Source: Flavobacterium sp. HJJ
Lineage (GTDB): Bacteria > Bacteroidota > Bacteroidia > Flavobacteriales > Flavobacteriaceae
Length of the DNA stretch: 64,000 nt
NCBI RefSeq assembly: GCF_015351475.1
Contig: NZ_JADKPR010000023.1
Coordinates: forward strand, 1 to 64,000
Direction of reading: 5' to 3'
Shown piece after piece: positions 60,985-64,000 of this stretch (the stretch's first letter is position 1; every line of letters begins with the position of its first letter). The notes under the pieces were generated by a model. It saw only the letters and a program-made list of their open reading frames with translations, searched no databases and was not told the origin of the DNA. Made by a program: the position numbers and the translations under genes.

Positions 60985-62874
60985 TTATTGAGCTAAAAAT
61001 AAATAAGAAATAATGGCACACATGCCTAAAACAAAAGCAAATAGGTATAGTCCAACACTTCCATTCTGTAATTTTTTACCTTGGTAACTAAGTTCGCTGG
61101 CAGTTTTTCCTAATCCAAAGACTGCTGAAGAAATTCCTGTTTCAACATAATCTCTGAAGATTTTAGACAAACTGTTTATTGGTGCAACAAACAATGAATC
61201 GTACAGTTCATCAATATAGTATTTGTTATACAGTACTTTTGAAACACCTGTGATTTCGGCATCTTCGCTTGGAACAGCATTTTGTTTGATGTATTTAGCG
61301 TAAGCAATCCCAATTCCAATAAATCCTCCGACAACGGCAATTGCCATCAACATGTATTCAGTAGTTCCCAATACATGTTCTTCTGTTCCCGCTTTCGCGA
61401 AAAGAGGAGATAGGTATTCGTTCAGCCAGCTATTGCCAGGTAAACTGATTAATCCTCCGACAGCAGCCAAAATTGCCAATACAATTAAAGGAAATGTTAT
61501 TAAAGCCGGACTTTCGTGTAAATGATGTTTTTGCTCTTCCGTTCCTCTAAAGTCGTTTAAGAAAGTCAGGAACATCAATCGGAACATATAGAAAGCGGTC
61601 ATTATCGATGCAACCGATCCAACAACCCAAAGCGGAATGTTATGGTGGAAAGCGGTCATCAAAATTTCATCTTTAGAAAAGAAACCTGAAAATACAGGAA
61701 CGCCGGAAATCGCTAACGAAGAAATAAGCATGGTCCAAAAAGTAATTGGCATCGCTTTTTTCAATCCGCCCATTTTACGCATATCCTGTTCTCCATGTAA
61801 TCCGTGAATTACCGATCCAGATCCTAAGAATAAACAAGCTTTAAAGAAAGCGTGAGTGATTACGTGGAATATCGCTACTTCATAAGCACCAAAACCTAAA
61901 GCTAAAAACATTAATCCCAATTGAGAAACGGTAGAGTAGGCAAGTACTTTTTTAATATCATTTTGAACCAAACCGATCGTTGCAGCAACCAATGAAGTTA
62001 CTCCTCCAATTACGGCAATAATGGTTTGTATTTCGTGTGTTAAATCAAATAAGAAATGCATTCTGGATACCATAAAAATACCAGCAGTAACCATTGTTGC
62101 AGCGTGAATCAAAGCCGAAACCGGCGTTGGTCCTGCCATCGCATCAGGTAACCAGGTATATAAAGGAATCTGAGCCGATTTCCCGCAGGCTCCGATAAAC
62201 AATGCTAAAGCAGCAATGCTTAACCAAAGTGTATCAACACCCTTAGCGCCAGCGATAGCTGTTTGTAATGATGCAAAATCCAAAGTAGAGAATAAACTTC
62301 CTAATATAAATATCCCAATTAATAATCCTAAATCCCCAATACGGTTCATGATAAATGCTTTTTTGGCAGCATCATTATAACTTTGGTTTTTATACCAAAA
62401 TCCAATCAATAAGTAAGAACAAAGTCCAACTCCTTCCCAGCCAATGAACATTACCAATAAGTTGCTTCCAACTACAAGGGTAATCATGAAAAAGATAAAG
62501 AGATTTAAGTATGCAAAGAAAGAATGCATTTTTTCGTCATCATGCATATAGCTGATAGAGTATAAATGAATCAGAGAACCGATTCCAGTTACAAACAATA
62601 ACCACAAAACAGATAACTGATCCAGCAAAAATCCAAAACTCACATTGAATTTGCTGATTTGAATCCAGTCAAATAATTGAATATTTATTGCTTGTTTGGT
62701 TTGGCTAATCTGAAGAAAAAACGAAACTGCAACAATAAACGAAATCACTACAGAAAGCGTTCCGATGGCTCCGGAAACCGATTTTCCTAACGATTTTCCA
62801 AAGAAAACATTAATTAAAAACCCTAAAAAAGGAGTTAACAGTAAGACTAAAGCTAAATTGGTATCCATTGCCAT
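60985..62874 (-). CDS. nuoL: NADH-quinone oxidoreductase subunit L
   Basis: 629 residues, the largest antiporter-like subunit. It carries MFIGWEGVGLCSYLLIGFWY, the IPLYTWLPDAMAGPTPVSALIHAATMV signature split over two helices, and the long C-terminal amphipathic helix region with the final hydrophobic anchor. The start abuts the nuoK stop codon. A second Met two codons in (MAMD) is an equally possible start. Confidence 0.96.
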   Translation of the reverse strand: MAMDTNLALVLLLTPFLGFLINVFFGKSLGKSVSGAIGTLSVVISFIVAVSFFLQISQTKQAINIQLFDWIQISKFNVSFGFLLDQLSVLWLLFVTGIGSLIHLYSISYMHDDEKMHSFFAYLNLFIFFMITLVVGSNLLVMFIGWEGVGLCSYLLIGFWYKNQSYNDAAKKAFIMNRIGDLGLLIGIFILGSLFSTLDFASLQTAIAGAKGVDTLWLSIAALALFIGACGKSAQIPLYTWLPDAMAGPTPVSALIHAATMVTAGIFMVSRMHFLFDLTHEIQTIIAVIGGVTSLVAATIGLVQNDIKKVLAYSTVSQLGLMFLALGFGAYEVAIFHVITHAFFKACLFLGSGSVIHGLHGEQDMRKMGGLKKAMPITFWTMLISSLAISGVPVFSGFFSKDEILMTAFHHNIPLWVVGSVASIMTAFYMFRLMFLTFLNDFRGTEEQKHHLHESPALITFPLIVLAILAAVGGLISLPGNSWLNEYLSPLFAKAGTEEHVLGTTEYMLMAIAVVGGFIGIGIAYAKYIKQNAVPSEDAEITGVSKVLYNKYYIDELYDSLFVAPINSLSKIFRDYVETGISSAVFGLGKTASELSYQGKKLQNGSVGLYLFAFVLGMCAIISYLFLAQ

Positions 62875-63195
62875 TTATCCTTTTAAGTTTTTTAAATTAT
62901 CGATGCTGATTGATCCAATATTTCTAAATATTGAAACCAATATGGCGAGTCCTACCGCAACTTCTGCAGCTGCTACTGCCATGGAGAAAAATACGAATAC
63001 TTGTCCTTGTGTGTCTTGGTGGTAAGTAGAGAAAGCCACAAACAATAAGTTAACAGCATTCAGCATGATTTCGATAGACATGAACACAATGATTGCATTT
63101 CGTCTATACAAAACCCCAAAAATCCCGATACAAAAAAGTGTTACACACAGGAAGATATAGTTCTCTATACCAATTTGAGTTAAAATATTATTCAT
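62875..63195 (-). CDS. nuoK: NADH-quinone oxidoreductase subunit K
   Basis: 106 residues with three membrane helices; the conserved Glu residues sit in VFMSIEIMLNAVNL and in MAVAAAEVAVGLAI. Part of the proton channel at the junction of the membrane arm. Its start overlaps the nuoJ stop codon by one base. Confidence 0.96.
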   Translation of the reverse strand: MNNILTQIGIENYIFLCVTLFCIGIFGVLYRRNAIIVFMSIEIMLNAVNLLFVAFSTYHQDTQGQVFVFFSMAVAAAEVAVGLAILVSIFRNIGSISIDNLKNLKG

Positions 63196-63704
63196 TATTT
63201 TTCTAATTTTTCTTTTTTAGACAATAACACAGTTCCAATCATCGCTACTAATAATAAGATAGAAGCAAATTCGAATGGCACCATATACTCATTCAGCAAT
63301 GCTTTTCCAAGTACTTTTATCGACTGGTAATCTTCGCCAGTATAATCATACTCTACGATTGGTTTCGAATTAATAAAGATTTTTATCAAAACCAGACACA
63401 CCAAACAAAAGGAAACAATAGCTCCCAACCTTGTGAACCTCGGCTTGTGAACTTCATCAGCTTCATTAAGATTCATAAGCATTATCGTAAAGAGCAGTAA
63501 AATCATTATCGCTCCCGAATAAACTATGATATGTACAATGGCCAAAAACTGGGCATTCAGCAGTAAATAATGTCCTGCAATAGAGAAAAAACAAATCACT
63601 AAATAGATAGCGCTGTGTATTGGATTTCTGCTAAAAATGGTTAAAAATGCTGTTAGCAATGTGATTGCAGACAATACGCAAAATAAAATAAGTACTGTTG
63701 ACAT
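63195..63704 (-). CDS. nuoJ: NADH-quinone oxidoreductase subunit J
   Basis: 169 residues, five membrane helices. NPIHSAIYLVICFFSIAGHYLLL and the IVHIIVYSGAIMILLLF helix are typical of subunit J. The start codon overlaps the nuoI stop by one base. The order I-J-K-L-M-N is conserved among bacteria. Confidence 0.95.
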   Translation of the reverse strand: MSTVLILFCVLSAITLLTAFLTIFSRNPIHSAIYLVICFFSIAGHYLLLNAQFLAIVHIIVYSGAIMILLLFTIMLMNLNEADEVHKPRFTRLGAIVSFCLVCLVLIKIFINSKPIVEYDYTGEDYQSIKVLGKALLNEYMVPFEFASILLLVAMIGTVLLSKKEKLEK

Positions 63705-64000
63705 TAGTTAGCGTTTTTTAGTTGAGTGTTTTTCAAAGCCATTTCAAGTGGCATAACCAGTTTGTCTTTTCCGAAAATGAAATCTTCTCTGTCATAATTG
63801 GCAGGAACCAATTCTTTAGAAATAGTCAAATAAATTGCATCCTTTGGACAAGCTTCCTCGCAAAGTCCGCAAAAAATACATCTTAACATATTGATTTCAT
63901 ATATCTCAGCATATTTTTCTTCTCTGTACAAATGTTTTTCATCTGCTTTACGCTCTCCGGCTTTCATCGTGATAGCTTCAGCAGGACAAGACAAAGCACA
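63704..64000 (-). CDS. nuoI: NADH-quinone oxidoreductase subunit I, C-terminal part (cut by window edge)
   Basis: The last 98 residues are visible. The frame is open to the right edge and begins CALSCPAEAITM, the end of the first 4Fe-4S motif. The second ferredoxin-type motif CIFCGLCEEACPKDAI is intact. The gene therefore continues beyond 64000, and the TTG at 63994 is not its start. NuoI carries clusters N6a and N6b that pass electrons toward quinone. Confidence 0.95.
   Translation of the reverse strand, partial: CALSCPAEAITMKAGERKADEKHLYREEKYAEIYEINMLRCIFCGLCEEACPKDAIYLTISKELVPANYDREDFIFGKDKLVMPLEMALKNTQLKNAN

Noticed and set aside
63704..63994. Complete 96-residue ferredoxin starting at TTG 63994
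   Set aside because: The frame stays open to the window edge and the preceding residues (CALS before CPAEA) complete an iron-sulphur motif. It is the C-terminal part of NuoI.

Overview
The window comes from a low-GC Bacteroidota genome, most likely Flavobacterium or a close relative. The signs are a SusC/SusD pair, many glycoside hydrolases with Sec or lipoprotein signals, promoters of the TTG-N19/20-TAnnTTTG type, Nudix-fold transcription factors, a REP-associated (RAYT) transposase and a compact nuoIJKLMN block. About 55 kb of it is one long plant cell-wall saccharification district.

Left arm (1-23.5 kb): the 5' end of a transketolase gene lies at the left edge. It is followed by a five-gene minus-strand operon for arabinose-rich side chains (GH27, GH43, GH51, GH127, GH39). 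Next come a GntR-type sugar regulator and a divergent plus-strand galactan block: aldose epimerase, two GH53 endo-galactanase lipoproteins, GH2 beta-galactosidase, galK, galT, galE and a sodium/sugar symporter. Together these would take arabinogalactan side chains to galactose and arabinose, feed galactose through the Leloir pathway and pass pentose to transketolase. A 13-bp element, TGTAAAAAACACA, recurs at the transketolase, GH27-operon and symporter promoters. The galM and symporter promoters are near-copies of each other. No SusC/SusD pair belongs to this arm.

Middle (23.6-28.7 kb): two small unknown genes, a NodB-type deacetylase, an umuC-umuD pair in reversed order, and two tandem Nudix-fold regulators. 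The regulators' 86-residue C-terminal DNA-binding halves differ at only two residues.

Xyloglucan-type PUL (29-55.4 kb): SusC, SusD, a surface glycan-binding lipoprotein, GH2, GH31, GH97, GH39, GH3, BACON-GH5, a CE20-like acetylesterase, GH43 and GH95. The enzyme set matches fucosylated, galactosylated, arabinosylated and acetylated xyloglucan. Its promoter carries a 34-bp near-perfect palindrome at the predicted transcription start. A RAYT transposase gene sits inside the PUL. It has one in-frame stop and contains 75-bp tandem repeats that each carry the same palindrome found outside the gene.

Right arm (55.5-64 kb): a Gfo/Idh/MocA oxidoreductase, a DsbA/FrnE-like protein and an ArsR regulator, then the respiratory complex I genes nuoN-M-L-K-J and part of nuoI, all on the minus strand.

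I found no tRNA, rRNA or CRISPR array. The most unusual items are the REP-carrying transposase, the twin Nudix regulators with the large palindromic candidate operator, and the shared candidate operator of the arabinose/galactose arm.
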